A stretch of DNA of 64,000 nt from CAIYRG01 sp964494505 (GTDB lineage Bacteria > Pseudomonadota > Alphaproteobacteria > Micropepsales > Micropepsaceae), in assembly GCA_964494505.1 (NCBI GenBank), contig CAZBRO010000001.1:310001-374000 (forward strand), written 5' to 3'. Position 1 is the stretch's first letter; each line of letters starts with the position of its first letter. Below, in pieces: positions 1 to 8,483 of this stretch. The position numbers and the translations under genes are program-made. A model generated the notes under the pieces. That model did not search any database, was not told the origin of the DNA, and worked only from the letters and a program-made list of their open reading frames with translations.

Positions 1-613
1 CCATGACGAGCCGGGCGATGACCATCATGGCGAACCGATCAAACTGGAAGACGTGCACGAATCCCCGCCCGTGATTCTGGTGCCGCTGCTGGTGCTGTCG
101 GCGGGCGCGCTGTTCGCAGGCATCCTGTTCGATGGCTATTTCATCGGCGGCGCCTCGACTGGCTTCTGGCACAACGCGATTGCGGCGATCTACGGCCATC
201 CGAAGGGCGAAGGGGAGCTTCCCCTCTGGGTCGAGTTCGCGCCGTTGACGTTCACGGCCATCGGCTTCGCCATCGCCTATTATTACTACGTGCTGCACCC
301 CGAGATTCCGCCGATCCTGGCCGCGCGCAAGGGGCTGCTCTACACCTTCTTCTACAACAAATGGTATTTCGACGAGGTCTATGACTTCCTGTTCGTCCGG
401 CCCGCCAAGCGCATCGGGCGCTTCCTTTGGAAGGTGGGCGACGGGCGGATCATCGACGGCCTCGGGCCCGATGGAATCACCGCCCGCGTGTTGGATGCCA
501 CCCGCGGCGCCGTTCGCCTGCAATCGGGCTATGTCTACCATTACGCGTTTGCGATGCTGCTCGGAGTTGCGGCCTTCGTCACCTGGTTCCTCTTCTCGGG
601 GAGCAGGATCTGA
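1..613 (+). CDS. nuoL: NADH-quinone oxidoreductase subunit L, C-terminal part
   Basis: This is the 3' end of the proton-pumping NuoL subunit of respiratory complex I (inner membrane). The reading frame is open from base 2 with no start in the window, so the gene begins upstream. The visible part has a His/Asp-rich loop, then hydrophobic segments (around bases 68-130, 240-300 and 540-600) typical of the last NuoL transmembrane helices and lateral-helix region. The stop at 611-613 overlaps the nuoM ATG by one base (TGATG), so the two genes are translationally coupled. The identity rests on the downstream nuoM and nuoN plus the C-terminal sequence style. An apparent GTG at 53 is not the real start. 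Confidence 0.9.
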   Translation, partial: HDEPGDDHHGEPIKLEDVHESPPVILVPLLVLSAGALFAGILFDGYFIGGASTGFWHNAIAAIYGHPKGEGELPLWVEFAPLTFTAIGFAIAYYYYVLHPEIPPILAARKGLLYTFFYNKWYFDEVYDFLFVRPAKRIGRFLWKVGDGRIIDGLGPDGITARVLDATRGAVRLQSGYVYHYAFAMLLGVAAFVTWFLFSGSRI

Positions 614-2139
614 TGGCGGGCCTGCCGATCCTTTCCATCATCACCTTTCTTCCCGCCTTGGGGGCGCTGCTGATCCTGTTCGCGCCCGGCGATGCCGAAA
701 CCGCCGGGCACCGCGCGCGCCAGATCGCGCTTATCGTCACGCTGATCGATTTCGTCCTCTCGCTGCTTCTGTGGGCCAATTTCAACACCGGCACGGCGGA
801 CTTCCAGTTCCTGGAAAACGCGAGCTGGCTCGGCGGCGGCATCAATTACAAAATGGGCGTGGACGGCATCTCCGTGCTGTTCGTGGTGCTGACCGCGCTC
901 CTGATGCCGATCTGCATCGCCGGGAGTGCGGCGATCCACGAGCGCATCCGCGAATACATGATCGCGTTCCTGCTGCTCGAGACACTGATGATCGGCGTCT
1001 TCTGCGCGCTCGATCTGGTGGTGTTCTACGTCTTCTTCGAGGGCGGCCTGATTCCGATGTTCCTGATCATCGGGGTATGGGGCGGTCCGCGCCGGGTCTA
1101 CGCGACGTTCAAGTTCTTTCTCTACACGCTGTTGGGTTCGGTGCTGATGCTGCTCGCCATCATGGCGATCTATTGGCAGACGAACACCACCGATATCGTG
1201 GCCCTTCTGGACGGCATGCACCGCATTCCGGCCAGCATGCAGCCCTGGCTGTGGTTCGCCTTCCTTGCATCCTTCGCGGTAAAGCTTCCGATGTGGCCGG
1301 TGCACACCTGGCTGCCGGATGCGCATGTGGAAGCGCCGACCGCGGGATCGGTCATCCTCGCCGGCATTCTCCTCAAGATGGGCGGCTACGGTTTCCTGCG
1401 CTTCTCGCTCCCCATGTTTCCGGTGGCGAGCGAGCAATTCGCGCCCCTCATTTTCGTCCTGTCGCTGATCGCCATCGTCTACACCTCGCTGGTGGCGCTT
1501 GCGCAGGAGGACATGAAGAAGCTGATCGCCTATTCGTCGGTTGCCCATATGGGGCTGGTCACGCTCGGCACCTTCACCTTCAGCCATGAAGGCATCGACG
1601 GCGGCATTTTCCAGATGCTGTCCCACGGCATCGTCTCGGGCGCGCTGTTCCTTTGCGTCGGCGTCATCTACGACCGCATGCACACGCGCCTGATTTCGGC
1701 CTATGGCGGGCTGGTCAACCGCATGCCGATCTATGCCGCCTGCTTCATGGTGTTCACGCTCGCCAATGTCGGGCTTCCCGGCACCAGCGGTTTCGTCGGC
1801 GAGTTCCTCACCCTCCTCGCGGCCTTCCGCTACAACACTTGGCTCGCCATCGTCGGCACCACGGGCGTGGTTCTCTCGGCGGCTTACGCCCTTTGGCTCT
1901 ATCGCCGCATCATCTACGGCTCGCTCGACAAATCGAGCCTGAAGGCGATTCTGGACCTGAGCCCGCGCGAGATTGCCTTCATGGCGCCGCTGGTCGTCAT
2001 CACCATCGGCCTCGGCGTCTATCCCAAACCCATCTTCGACGTGACGCGCGCTTCGGTCGCGCATCTGGTCGAGCTGCACCATCAGGGCGTCGCGGCGGCC
2101 GAAGCCGATGCCAAACTCGCGCAAGGTGTGCGGCCATGA
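613..2139 (+). CDS. nuoM: NADH-quinone oxidoreductase subunit M
   Basis: 508-residue antiporter-like, proton-translocating subunit of complex I. Nearly the whole protein is hydrophobic helices. It carries the family core KLPMWPVHTWLPDAHVEAPT with the conserved lysine and His/Trp residues, followed by the LLKMGGYG helix. The ATG at 613 is chosen because it directly overlaps the nuoL stop and the protein begins with the usual short hydrophobic N-terminus; longer upstream reading is nuoL antisense-frame noise. It overlaps nuoN by four bases (ATGA at 2136), so nuoL-M-N are one operon. Length is normal for the family. Confidence 0.97.
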   Translation: MAGLPILSIITFLPALGALLILFAPGDAETAGHRARQIALIVTLIDFVLSLLLWANFNTGTADFQFLENASWLGGGINYKMGVDGISVLFVVLTALLMPICIAGSAAIHERIREYMIAFLLLETLMIGVFCALDLVVFYVFFEGGLIPMFLIIGVWGGPRRVYATFKFFLYTLLGSVLMLLAIMAIYWQTNTTDIVALLDGMHRIPASMQPWLWFAFLASFAVKLPMWPVHTWLPDAHVEAPTAGSVILAGILLKMGGYGFLRFSLPMFPVASEQFAPLIFVLSLIAIVYTSLVALAQEDMKKLIAYSSVAHMGLVTLGTFTFSHEGIDGGIFQMLSHGIVSGALFLCVGVIYDRMHTRLISAYGGLVNRMPIYAACFMVFTLANVGLPGTSGFVGEFLTLLAAFRYNTWLAIVGTTGVVLSAAYALWLYRRIIYGSLDKSSLKAILDLSPREIAFMAPLVVITIGLGVYPKPIFDVTRASVAHLVELHHQGVAAAEADAKLAQGVRP

Positions 2140-3560
2140 ATGTGGGCATTCTGCTTCCCGAATTGATCACGGTGCTGGGCGGCATGGCGCTGATGATGCT
2201 GGGCGTGTTCCTGGGCGACCGCTCGCAGCGGCTCATCTCCTATCTCGCCATCGCGATCTTCGTCGCCGCCGCGGGCGCAACCCTGATGGGAACCGGCCGC
2301 CAGACCGCTTTCAACGGCGCCTTCGTCGCCGATGATTTTGGGCGTTTCGTGAAACTGATCGTGCTCGCGGGGGCGGCGCTGGTTCTGGTGATGGGGCAGG
2401 GTTATATCCAGCGCCACCGCATGAACCGCTTCGAATTTCCGGTGCTGGTGACGTTCTCCGTCACCGGCATGATGCTGATGGCTTCGGCCGGCGATTTCCT
2501 CACCCTCTATCTCAGCATGGAACTCCAGAGTCTGGCGCTCTATGTGCTCGCCGCCTTCGACCGCGACAATGCGCGCTCGACCGAAGCCGGCCTCAAATAT
2601 TTTGTCCTCGGCGCGCTCTCCTCCGGCATGATGCTGTATGGAATCTCGCTGATCTACGGGTTTGCCGGCACCACCTCCTTCGCCAAGGTCGCGATGGTCG
2701 TTCAGTCGGGCGGGGTTTCGCTCGGGCTCCTGTTCGGGCTCGTGTTCCTGATTTCCGGGCTTGCGTTCAAGGTCTCCGCCGTCCCGTTCCATATGTGGAC
2801 GCCCGACGTTTACGAGGGGGCGCCCACGCCCATCACCGCCTTCTTCTCCGCCTCGCCCAAGATCGCGGCAATGGGTCTTTTCGTGCGCGCGATGGTGGAA
2901 TCCTTTCCCTCCGCCACCGACCAATGGCGGCAGATCGTCATCTTCATCTCCATTCTTTCGATGGTGCTCGGCGCGGTGGCGGCCATCGGCCAGACCAACA
3001 TCAAGCGGCTGATGGCCTATTCCTCCATCGCCAATATGGGATTCATCCTCATCGGCCTGGCGACGGGAACCGCGCAAGGGGTCGAGGGCGTCCTGATTTA
3101 TCTGGCTATTTATCTCGTCACCAATATCGGCATCTTCGCCTGCATCCTCGGCATGCGCCGCGGCGACCACATGGTGGAGAATATTTCCGATCTTTCCGGC
3201 CTTGCCCAGACGCGGCCCGGTTATGCCTTTGTCTTCGCCATGCTGATGTTCAGCCTTGCCGGCATTCCTCCGCTCGCGGGCTTCTTCGCGAAATTCTACG
3301 TGTTCCTCGCCGCCATCCGGGCCGGGCTGTATCCGCTTGCCGTCATCGGCGTCGTCGCCAGCGTGGTAGGGGCGGTGTATTATTTGAAAATCGTCAAGGT
3401 GATCTATTTCGACGAACCGGCGCCCGCACTGGAGCGGGACATCGGCCCGAGCCTCAACACCATCATTGCGGTCGCCGGCGCGTTCACCGTGTTCTTCCTG
3501 TTGGGCGCGGCCCCGCTGGTGTCGGCCGCTACGGCCGCGGCGGCTTCGCTCTTCCCGTGA
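2136..3560 (+). CDS. nuoN: NADH-quinone oxidoreductase subunit N
   Basis: 474-residue membrane subunit N of complex I, homologous to NuoL/M and the Mrp antiporters. The conserved helix region KVSAVPFHMWTPDVYEGAPT carries the lysine and histidine thought to take part in proton transfer, and a second conserved run RLMAYSSIANMGF lies downstream. The ATG at 2136 shares four bases with the nuoM stop. This is the last nuo gene: birA follows with a GTGA overlap at 3557, an arrangement common in Alphaproteobacteria, so the operon probably runs on into birA-coaX. Confidence 0.97.
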   Translation: MNVGILLPELITVLGGMALMMLGVFLGDRSQRLISYLAIAIFVAAAGATLMGTGRQTAFNGAFVADDFGRFVKLIVLAGAALVLVMGQGYIQRHRMNRFEFPVLVTFSVTGMMLMASAGDFLTLYLSMELQSLALYVLAAFDRDNARSTEAGLKYFVLGALSSGMMLYGISLIYGFAGTTSFAKVAMVVQSGGVSLGLLFGLVFLISGLAFKVSAVPFHMWTPDVYEGAPTPITAFFSASPKIAAMGLFVRAMVESFPSATDQWRQIVIFISILSMVLGAVAAIGQTNIKRLMAYSSIANMGFILIGLATGTAQGVEGVLIYLAIYLVTNIGIFACILGMRRGDHMVENISDLSGLAQTRPGYAFVFAMLMFSLAGIPPLAGFFAKFYVFLAAIRAGLYPLAVIGVVASVVGAVYYLKIVKVIYFDEPAPALERDIGPSLNTIIAVAGAFTVFFLLGAAPLVSAATAAAASLFP

Positions 3561-4291
3561 CGCAAATCCCGGCCTGGCCGCAAGGGCTCGGCCTTGCCAT
3601 CCACGACACGCTCGATTCCACCAACGACGAAGCCGGCCGTTTGGCGGCCGGCGGCGAACGGGGGCCGCTCTGGATCGTAGCCCGCGAACAGAGGGCAGGG
3701 CGCGGCCGGCGCGGTCGGGCCTGGGTTTCCGAACGCGGCAATTTGTTCGCTACTTTGCTGACCCGCGCGGCCCCGCCCTCCGCGCCTCAGCTTGCGTTCG
3801 CGGCGGGGCTCGCCGTTGCCGAAACGCTAGCGGCCTTCGCGCCCGTTGTCGCCGTCACGCTGAAATGGCCCAACGACGTGCTGCTCGATGGCAGGAAAGC
3901 CGCCGGCATCCTGCTCGAAGCCTTGAGAGGGGACACGCTTGCCATCGGCATCGGGATCAATCTCGCGGACCATCCTCTGGACACCGAAACACCTGCGGTT
4001 TCCGTTTCGGCGCTGACCGGGTCCGCGCCGGACGCGGATCGGGTGCTCGTCCGCCTCGCGGGGGCCATGGCCGCATGGTATGAGGTCTGGTCAAGCCGCG
4101 GCTTTGCACCCGTGCGTGAGGCGTGGCTCGCGCACGCGGCAGGGCTCGGCCAGCCCATCCGGGCGCGCCTCGAAGGACGCGAGATGATGGGCGTATTCGA
4201 AGCACTCGACGAAGACGGCGCGCTGCTGCTCCGCGATGCATCCGGCGCGCTCACCCGCATCGCCGCCGGCGACGTGTTTTTGGGAACATGA
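3557..4291 (+). CDS. birA: Biotin--[acetyl-CoA-carboxylase] ligase, no HTH domain
   Basis: 244-residue biotin protein ligase. It activates biotin with ATP and transfers it to the biotin carboxyl carrier protein. The adenylate-binding motif GRGRRGR is at residues 48-54 and the catalytic/biotin region KWPNDVLLDGRKAAGIL near 95-110. The N-terminal DNA-binding domain found in E. coli BirA is absent, so this is a monofunctional ligase. The start is inferred as GTG at 3557, overlapping the nuoN stop; the protein then begins a few residues before the conserved STN motif, the right length for the family. It overlaps coaX by four bases. Confidence 0.93.
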   Translation: MTQIPAWPQGLGLAIHDTLDSTNDEAGRLAAGGERGPLWIVAREQRAGRGRRGRAWVSERGNLFATLLTRAAPPSAPQLAFAAGLAVAETLAAFAPVVAVTLKWPNDVLLDGRKAAGILLEALRGDTLAIGIGINLADHPLDTETPAVSVSALTGSAPDADRVLVRLAGAMAAWYEVWSSRGFAPVREAWLAHAAGLGQPIRARLEGREMMGVFEALDEDGALLLRDASGALTRIAAGDVFLGT

Positions 4292-5082
4292 CAACGATGC
4301 TGCTCGCCATCGACGCCGGCAATACCAACATCGTTTTCGCGGTCTGCGACGGCGAGAAAATCCTCGCCCAATGGCGCGCGGCGACACGAACCACACGGAC
4401 CTCGGACGAATATGCGGTCTGGCTGGCCCAGCTCCTCAGCCTGCGCGGGATGAGTTTTGCCGATCTCGGCCAGGCGATCATCGCAACCGTCGTGCCTGCG
4501 CTGCTGTTCGATTTGCGGGATCTGTGCCGGCAATATTTGCGCTGCGAGCCGCTGCTGATCGGGGATACCGCGTTGGAGCTTGGGATCGAGGTCCACGCCG
4601 ACCGGCCGGCGGCCGTCGGCGCCGACCGTCTGGCCAACGCGGTCGCGGCCCATGAGCGCTATCCGGGCGCCGTCATCGTGGTCGATTTCGGCACCGCCAC
4701 CAATTTCGATATCGTCAGCGCCGACGGCAATTACGAAGGCGGCGTCATCGCGCCGGGCGTGAACCTCTCCGCCGAGGCGCTTCATCAGGCAGCGGCCCTG
4801 CTTCCTCGGGTTGCCATCCATCGGGCGCAGGCCGTGATCGGAAAGGATACCGTTCCCGCCATGCAGTCGGGCCTCTATTGGGGCTATGTCGGCCTGATCG
4901 AAGGGCTGGTTGCGCGGATCAAGGCGGAATATGGGAAGCCGATGACGGTGGTGGCCACGGGGGGACTTGCGCATCTCTTCCAGCGCGACATTGGCGCAAT
5001 CGATCACGTCGATCCCGATCTGACCATTCTCGGCCTCATTCTCATCCACGCACGCAATGCCGGACGCCGGGCGCCTGTTTGA
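4288..5082 (+). CDS. coaX: Type III pantothenate kinase
   Basis: 264-residue CoaX, which phosphorylates pantothenate as the first step of coenzyme A synthesis. The phosphate-binding N-terminus LLAIDAGNTN, the motif GADRLANA and the DFGTATNFD segment with its catalytic aspartate are all present; these mark the ASKHA-fold type III enzyme, which is unlike E. coli CoaA. The ATG at 4288 overlaps the birA stop (ATGA). The birA-coaX-rnj order is a usual alphaproteobacterial arrangement. Confidence 0.95.
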   Translation: MTTMLLAIDAGNTNIVFAVCDGEKILAQWRAATRTTRTSDEYAVWLAQLLSLRGMSFADLGQAIIATVVPALLFDLRDLCRQYLRCEPLLIGDTALELGIEVHADRPAAVGADRLANAVAAHERYPGAVIVVDFGTATNFDIVSADGNYEGGVIAPGVNLSAEALHQAAALLPRVAIHRAQAVIGKDTVPAMQSGLYWGYVGLIEGLVARIKAEYGKPMTVVATGGLAHLFQRDIGAIDHVDPDLTILGLILIHARNAGRRAPV

Positions 5083-5116
5083 TGCGTTATCAGACCCGGT
5101 TCACGGCAGCTCGCAC

Positions 5117-6766
5117 ATGACGACAGACACCGACGGCGCCGAACTTGTGTTCCTGCCCCTGGGCGGTGCGGGCGAGATCGGCATGAATCTGAACTGCTAC
5201 GGCTACGGCCCGCCCGGCGAGCGCAAATGGATCGTGGTCGATTGCGGCGTGCTGTTCGGGCGGGAGACCTCGACCCCGGGCGTCGATCTGATCATGCCCG
5301 ACATCCGCTTCCTCGAAGAGGTGCGCGACGATTTGCTGGGGCTGGTGCTGACCCACGGGCATGAGGACCATATCGGCGCGGTGGCCCATCTGTGGCCGCT
5401 TCTGCGCTGCCCGGTCTATGCGACGCCCTTCACGGCGCGGCTGCTGCACGACAAGCTGGAGGAGGCCAGGCTCGCCGATCGCGTGCGGGTTAGAATCGTG
5501 CCCTTGAGCGGCCAGGTAAAGCTCGGACCGTTTGCGCTCGAATTCATCAGCATCACCCATTCCATCCCCGAACCCAACGCCATCGCCATCCGTACGGGGC
5601 TTGGCACCGTCGTGCATACCGGCGATTGGAAGATCGATCCCGATCCGCTGCTGGGCGAAGTGACGAACGATGCCGCGCTTCGCCGCCTGGGCGAAGAAGG
5701 CGTCCTCGCCATGGTGTGCGATTCCACCAACGCGCTGGTCAACGGCGAATCCGGTTCGGAAGGCGAAGTGCGGCGCTCTTTGATCCGCCTGGTCGGCTCG
5801 CTGAAGGGCCGCGTCGCGGTGACGGCGTTTGCCTCCAACGTGGCGCGGCTGCAATCGGTGGGCGAGGCGGCGGAGGCCGCCGGGCGTTCGCTCGTGCTGG
5901 TCGGGCGCGCCATGCACCACATGGTCAATTGCGCGCGCGACACCGGTTATCTGACGAAATTCCCGCGCACCGTTTCGGACGAGGACGCCGCCGACATTCC
6001 GGCCGACAACGTGCTTTACCTCTGCACCGGCAGCCAGGGCGAGCCGCGGGCGGCGCTCTCGCGCATCGCATCGGGCGATCATCCGACCGTCGAACTCGGC
6101 GAAGGCGATACGGTGATCTTCTCCTCGCGCATCATTCCGGGGAATGAACTTTCGATTTTCGAAATGCAGAACCGTCTTGCGGAGCGGGGCGTGGCGGTGC
6201 TGACCGAGCGCGATCATTTCGTGCATGTGTCGGGGCATCCCGCGCGCGATGAGCTGGCGCAGATGTATTCCTGGGTGAAGCCCAAAATCGCGGTGCCGGT
6301 GCATGGCGAGCTTCGCCACATCACCGAGCATGCGCGGCTTGCTGCCTCGCTGCAGGTGCCCCAAAGCGTGGTGGCGCTGAACGGGCAGATGGTGCGGCTG
6401 GCGCCGGGACGCGCGGAGATCGTCGATGAGGCGCCCTCGGGCCGCCTGCATCTCGATGGCCGCATGCTGGTGCACGAGGATGACGGCTATGCGCGATTGC
6501 GGCGCTCGCTCGGATATGCCGGCTTCATCGGGGTGACGCTGGTGCTCGACCGCAAAGGGCGGCTTGCGGCCGAACCCGTGCTGCACATGGAGGGGATTCC
6601 CGACGACGTGCTCGCGCCGGTGCGCGAAGCGGTGGCCAAAGCCGCCAACGGCAAGCGCAAGCGCGACGACGATCTGGCGGAAACGGTGCGCATCGCCGCC
6701 CGCCGCGCCGCCAACGAAATCTGGGGCAAGAAGCCTGTCGTCCGTGTACAGACGGTCGAGGTGTGA
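5117..6766 (+). CDS. rnj: Ribonuclease J
   Basis: 549-residue RNase J of the metallo-beta-lactamase/beta-CASP family, with 5'-3' exonuclease and endonuclease activity in RNA maturation and decay. The zinc motif HGHEDH is at residues 80-85, with further ligand motifs HTGDWKID and CDSTN and the beta-CASP segment HVSGHPARDE downstream. The ATG at 5117 is chosen because it lies 34 bases after coaX and starts just before the conserved FLPLGGAGEIGMN; an in-frame ATG at 5057 would sit inside coaX. No clear Shine-Dalgarno is visible. A two-hairpin repeat follows the stop. Confidence 0.95.
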   Translation: MTTDTDGAELVFLPLGGAGEIGMNLNCYGYGPPGERKWIVVDCGVLFGRETSTPGVDLIMPDIRFLEEVRDDLLGLVLTHGHEDHIGAVAHLWPLLRCPVYATPFTARLLHDKLEEARLADRVRVRIVPLSGQVKLGPFALEFISITHSIPEPNAIAIRTGLGTVVHTGDWKIDPDPLLGEVTNDAALRRLGEEGVLAMVCDSTNALVNGESGSEGEVRRSLIRLVGSLKGRVAVTAFASNVARLQSVGEAAEAAGRSLVLVGRAMHHMVNCARDTGYLTKFPRTVSDEDAADIPADNVLYLCTGSQGEPRAALSRIASGDHPTVELGEGDTVIFSSRIIPGNELSIFEMQNRLAERGVAVLTERDHFVHVSGHPARDELAQMYSWVKPKIAVPVHGELRHITEHARLAASLQVPQSVVALNGQMVRLAPGRAEIVDEAPSGRLHLDGRMLVHEDDGYARLRRSLGYAGFIGVTLVLDRKGRLAAEPVLHMEGIPDDVLAPVREAVAKAANGKRKRDDDLAETVRIAARRAANEIWGKKPVVRVQTVEV

Positions 6767-6777
6767 TTCGTTATGAT

Positions 6778-6823
6778 CCTCCCCCGTTTACGGGGGAGGT
6801 GTCGCACCGCGACGGAGGGGGCG
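6778..6823 (+). repeat. Two-hairpin intergenic repeat, copy A
   Basis: A perfect 9-base stem (CCTCCCCCG/CGGGGGAGG, 4-base loop) at 6778-6799 is followed by a second small hairpin GTCGC-acc-GCGAC and a G-rich tail. It fills the space between the convergent stops of rnj and the next gene, ending one base before the latter's stop codon. Related copies occur at 9403-9450 and 13066-13289. It may act as a bidirectional terminator or mRNA 3' stabiliser, but no T-run follows. Confidence 0.8.
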
Positions 6824-7720
6824 TTATTCCTTCGCTCCCACCACCACACCGGCGCGGGATTCGAGACAGCGGACGATCTCCGTGTAATCGGATTCCGCCC
6901 CCAGTTCGGCCTCCGCCAGCCGCCAGGCGGCCGTCACGGCCCTGCCCAAATCGAGCGGCACGCCCAAGGCTTCCGCCTCTTCCAGATAGAGCCGCACGTC
7001 CTTGTGCATCAGCCCGGTCGCGAACCCGTATCCGAATTTCCGCGTCAGGATCGAGATCGGAAACTTCGTCTCGGTCGCCGTGTTGCGGCCCGTGCCGGAA
7101 TTGATCACGTCGATCATCAGCTTCGGATCGAGCCCTTCCTTCACGCCCATGACCATGACTTCGGAGGTAATCGCGAGGGCTGCCGCCGACAGCAGATTGT
7201 TCGCAAGCTTCATCGCCTGGCCCATGCCGGGCTTGCCGCCGACCGCGAACACCTTCCCGAAAAGGCGCAGCAGCGGTTCGACGCGCGCGAGCGGCTCTGC
7301 CGCCCCCGACGCCATCACCGCGAGTGTGCCTTTCCTTGCTCCGCCAACGCCGCCCGATACCGGCGCATCGACAAACGTGATTCCGACGCGAGCCAACGCG
7401 TCGGCCACGGGAACCGTGGTGCGCGGTCCCGTCGTGGACAGATCGACCAGGACTTTCGCGCGCACTCCCGCGATCACTCCGTTCTCGCCCGTGGCTTCGC
7501 TCTTGACGTCCTTTGGCTCGGGCAGGCTGAAAAAAACGATATCGGCGGCGTCGGCCACCGCGCGCGAAGACTGCGCAACCTCCGCCCCTCGTGCCGCCAG
7601 AGCCTCCATCGCTTCGGTGCGGATGTCGTAAACCGTGAGCGCGTAGCCGGCGTCCATCAGGCGTCCCGCCATGGGATTGCCCATCCTGCCCACGCCCACG
7701 AACCCGATCCTGTCGGCCAT
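6824..7720 (-). CDS. NAD(P)-dependent beta-hydroxyacid dehydrogenase (3-hydroxyisobutyrate dehydrogenase family)
   Basis: 298-residue oxidoreductase. The Rossmann motif GFVGVGRMGNPMA is at residues 6-18, the substrate-binding DAPVSGGVGGA at 118-128, and the catalytic lysine is K171 in GQAMKLANNLL. These identify the 3-hydroxyisobutyrate/tartronate-semialdehyde/glyoxylate reductase superfamily; the exact substrate cannot be told from sequence. It stands alone on the reverse strand between rnj and a DUF1467 gene. From memory, many Alphaproteobacteria have methylmalonyl-CoA epimerase (mce) at this place, and I see no mce here. Confidence 0.88.
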   Translation of the reverse strand: MADRIGFVGVGRMGNPMAGRLMDAGYALTVYDIRTEAMEALAARGAEVAQSSRAVADAADIVFFSLPEPKDVKSEATGENGVIAGVRAKVLVDLSTTGPRTTVPVADALARVGITFVDAPVSGGVGGARKGTLAVMASGAAEPLARVEPLLRLFGKVFAVGGKPGMGQAMKLANNLLSAAALAITSEVMVMGVKEGLDPKLMIDVINSGTGRNTATETKFPISILTRKFGYGFATGLMHKDVRLYLEEAEALGVPLDLGRAVTAAWRLAEAELGAESDYTEIVRCLESRAGVVVGAKE

Positions 7721-7770
7721 CGCTCAATTCCCGTTTTGCAACCATCAGCGTAGCACGGCTATGATCGCCC

Positions 7771-8010
7771 ATGACCTGGACGCTCGGCCTTGCGCTTTAT
7801 TTCGTCATCTGGTGGGTGGTGCTGTTCGCGGTGCTGCCCTTCGGCGTGCACAGCCAACAGGAGATGAACGACATCGTGCCCGGCAGCGAACCCGGCGCCC
7901 CGGCGCGGCCGAGGCTCGGGCTGAAGCTGCTGGCCAATACGGTGGTCGCGGGCGTCGTCTGGGCCATCGCGGATTATGTCTACATCCACTACTACCTGCC
8001 GCCAGGATAG
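7771..8010 (+). CDS. DUF1467 family small membrane protein
   Basis: 79-residue protein with two hydrophobic helices (about 4-24 and 53-74) and a central loop VHSQQEMNDIVPGSEPGAP, the pattern of the DUF1467 family. This family is largely alphaproteobacterial and usually lies between rnj/mce and proS/lolC, the same neighbourhood as here. No function is established. The ATG at 7771 is the only sensible start. The gene is intact and of normal length. Confidence 0.85.
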   Translation: MTWTLGLALYFVIWWVVLFAVLPFGVHSQQEMNDIVPGSEPGAPARPRLGLKLLANTVVAGVVWAIADYVYIHYYLPPG

Positions 8011-8065
8011 GAAAAAATTAAGCCTCGGCGCGCATGCTGGCCGGCGAAACAGGGATGTTCCGCCG

Positions 8066-8428
8066 ATGCGGCCCATAGCGATCCTTGCGGTGTTCTTCGT
8101 GGGCAGCGGTCTTGCCGATGCGGCCGTGCCCGCCGTGATTCCGCTCCCGCCGCCCCCGGCCGCGCAGGCTCAGCCGCCCCAGCCCGCCTGCAGCGAGCGC
8201 AATTCCGCCGATTACGTTCCTGGGGTGGATGCCTATGGCCGCGCGGTTGCCCCCGCCGATCTGCCGGGTAGCAGCACCGACGTTCAGGTCAGCACACAGG
8301 TCTTCGCGCAAGTTCGCACCGCCAATCCGCAGCTCAAAGGCGTGGGTGTGGCGGTCAATCTGCCCGGCCTCCAGGCGCCGCCCCCCTGTCCCGCGAAGGC
8401 AGCGGCGAGCTCAATCACCATCCACTGA
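8066..8428 (+). CDS. Small secreted proline-rich hypothetical protein
   Basis: 120-residue protein that I do not recognise. Residues 1-18 form a signal peptide (hydrophobic run ILAVFFVGSGLADA) followed by a Pro/Ala-rich stretch. Two cysteines (in PQPACSER and PPPCPAK) could form a disulfide. The mature part is short and has no catalytic motif. It lies between DUF1467 and an EamA transporter, on the same strand. The ATG at 8066 is chosen because it places the signal peptide at the N-terminus. Confidence 0.6.
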   Translation: MRPIAILAVFFVGSGLADAAVPAVIPLPPPPAAQAQPPQPACSERNSADYVPGVDAYGRAVAPADLPGSSTDVQVSTQVFAQVRTANPQLKGVGVAVNLPGLQAPPPCPAKAAASSITIH

Positions 8429-8483
8429 ATCCCCTCATCCATCGCACTTGACCCGGCCGCTTGCGCCATGGCCCCGTGCTGCC

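Noticed and set aside
541..2124. 527-codon reverse frame opposite nuoM
   Set aside because: Antisense to a clear complex I gene; rich in Arg, Asp and His as expected for the mirror of a hydrophobic protein, with no domain.
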